64,000 nucleotides of DNA from positions 3,068,501 to 3,132,500 of the forward strand of contig NZ_CP009286.1 of the NCBI RefSeq assembly GCF_000758685.1, read 5' to 3'. Source of the stretch: Paenibacillus stellifer (GTDB lineage: Bacteria > Bacillota > Bacilli > Paenibacillales > Paenibacillaceae). Each line of letters begins with the position of its first letter. Positions within the stretch are counted from its first letter, which is position 1. Below the pieces are notes generated by a model. It had not been told where the DNA came from, ran no database searches, and saw only the letters and a list, made by a program, of their open reading frames with translations. Of this stretch, positions 63,477 to 64,000 are shown in pieces. Position numbers and translations under genes: made by a program.

Positions 63477-64000
63477 TTAGTCCATATGCCCCCTCCCACT
63501 GCTCGCATCTTGATCGCTCTCAGCCGGCGTATCGACGGCGGTTACATCCTGTGAAAGGGAAGCGACATGCAGCGTGTCCCCCTCGATTGTCCCGGTTACA
63601 TAGATAACGATATTCTTCTCTTTCTTGATGCTGTCGATCAACACGGCGGCCAGCTTATGGCCTCTCTCGTCAAACTTGTAGTATTTATACTTGCCGTCTG
63701 CCTGCAGGACGTCGATTCCGAACCCGGATGAAGCGCAGCCCGGCATCAGCAGGCATTTCTTCGAATGTTTAGTCGGGTCGCTTGTTCCGCTGTGATGGCC
63801 TTCGATAAGAATACCATCCAGCTCCTGCAAATCAGCCGCCGTACCGCCGCTGCCGCCGGGAGCTATCTTCACCACCTGAAGCTTGCCGGGTACTAGTCCA
63901 TCAATCGCATCCACGAGCGCTGTTCCGGATTCGATACCGGCTACAGCTTCAGTTCCGGCAAGTGTTTCATCTCCTGCCCCGGTCAGTGAATAGACGGTGT
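63477..64000 (-). CDS. Partial protein with CLLMPGC motif, runs off the window
   Basis: The minus-strand frame is open from the window edge to the stop at 63477, so only the last ~174 residues are seen. A conserved-looking domain reads LDGILIEGHHSGTSDPTKHS, then KKCLLMPGCASSGFGIDV, KYKYYKFDERGH and IVIYVTGTIEGDTLHVASL, and an acidic/His tail GRGHMD ends it. The Cys-x2-Met-x2-Cys pair with nearby His suggests metal or thiol binding. Possibly a secreted lipoprotein (no N-terminus seen). It lies 120 bases before the SafE-cupredoxin gene and would be the first gene of the copper group. Confidence 0.6.
   Translation of the reverse strand, partial: TVYSLTGAGDETLAGTEAVAGIESGTALVDAIDGLVPGKLQVVKIAPGGSGGTAADLQELDGILIEGHHSGTSDPTKHSKKCLLMPGCASSGFGIDVLQADGKYKYYKFDERGHKLAAVLIDSIKKEKNIVIYVTGTIEGDTLHVASLSQDVTAVDTPAESDQDASSGRGHMD

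Overview
This window looks like chromosomal DNA of a spore-forming Bacillota bacterium, most likely a Paenibacillus. Support comes from strong GGAGG ribosome sites on nearly every gene, DUF4183 and DUF1836 proteins, a SpoVE/FtsW-type protein, CsoR/HxlR/MarR regulators, a preQ1-I-controlled queuosine operon and a selD-selU pair. There is no rRNA, tRNA or CRISPR array. Two textures are visible. The first ~14.1 kb, and again about 48.6-51.4 kb, are AT-rich and full of broken genes. The rest is GC-richer and mostly intact.

Region 1 (1-14.1 kb) is an accessory, decaying stretch. It holds the end of an MFS transporter, a frameshifted SulP anion transporter with a universal stress protein, and a solitary OLD-family ATPase/TOPRIM nuclease whose 5' end carries a 14-bp tandem duplication that swaps its N-terminus. 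A wrecked CoA-disulfide reductase, a Ku protein, two XRE regulators and a Tn7-like transposition module (tnsA, tnsB, tnsC, tniQ) follow. The module looks dead: tnsB runs into tnsC and tniQ is frameshifted. Repeats after tniQ look like one transposon end.

Region 2 (14.2-28.3 kb) holds two DUF4183 proteins, a SDR/MarR pair with a perfect palindromic operator, an ECF sigma/anti-sigma/membrane-protein operon behind a DedA-PAP2 fusion broken by one base, a GNAT, and a diacylglycerol-glucosyltransferase-like enzyme. A P1B-4 metal ATPase with a CsoR-type regulator and two candidate operators follows, then an EEP-family hydrolase and the selenium pair selD-selU (selenophosphate, then 2-selenouridine in tRNA).

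Region 3 (28.3-34.8 kb) is the most interesting part. A tight operon encodes a TerB-N/TerB-C protein, a BrxD-like (DUF2791) P-loop ATPase and a BrxHI/Lhr-like SF2 helicase, without any other BREX or tellurite-resistance gene. A broken nuclease-like gene lies divergently beside it. This is a candidate stress or anti-phage module.

Region 4 (34.8-48.6 kb) is mostly housekeeping: GNATs, an MFS transporter, DUF1836, a CNNM/HlyC-type protein, a KtrB potassium channel subunit, tandem M29 aminopeptidases, a TetR-controlled drug exporter, DUF4395 and an FtsW-like protein. The FtsW-like gene has lost its N-terminal prefix at a junction with a truncated ABC-F gene.

Region 5 (48.6-64 kb) has a U32 peptidase, an ABC-2 exporter operon, GTP cyclohydrolase II with a divergent HxlR regulator, and queF-queC-queD-queE under a preQ1 riboswitch. 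It ends with a copper cluster: CopA, a SafE-type membrane protein carrying two copper-blue-like cupredoxin domains, and a partial cysteine-containing protein running off the edge.
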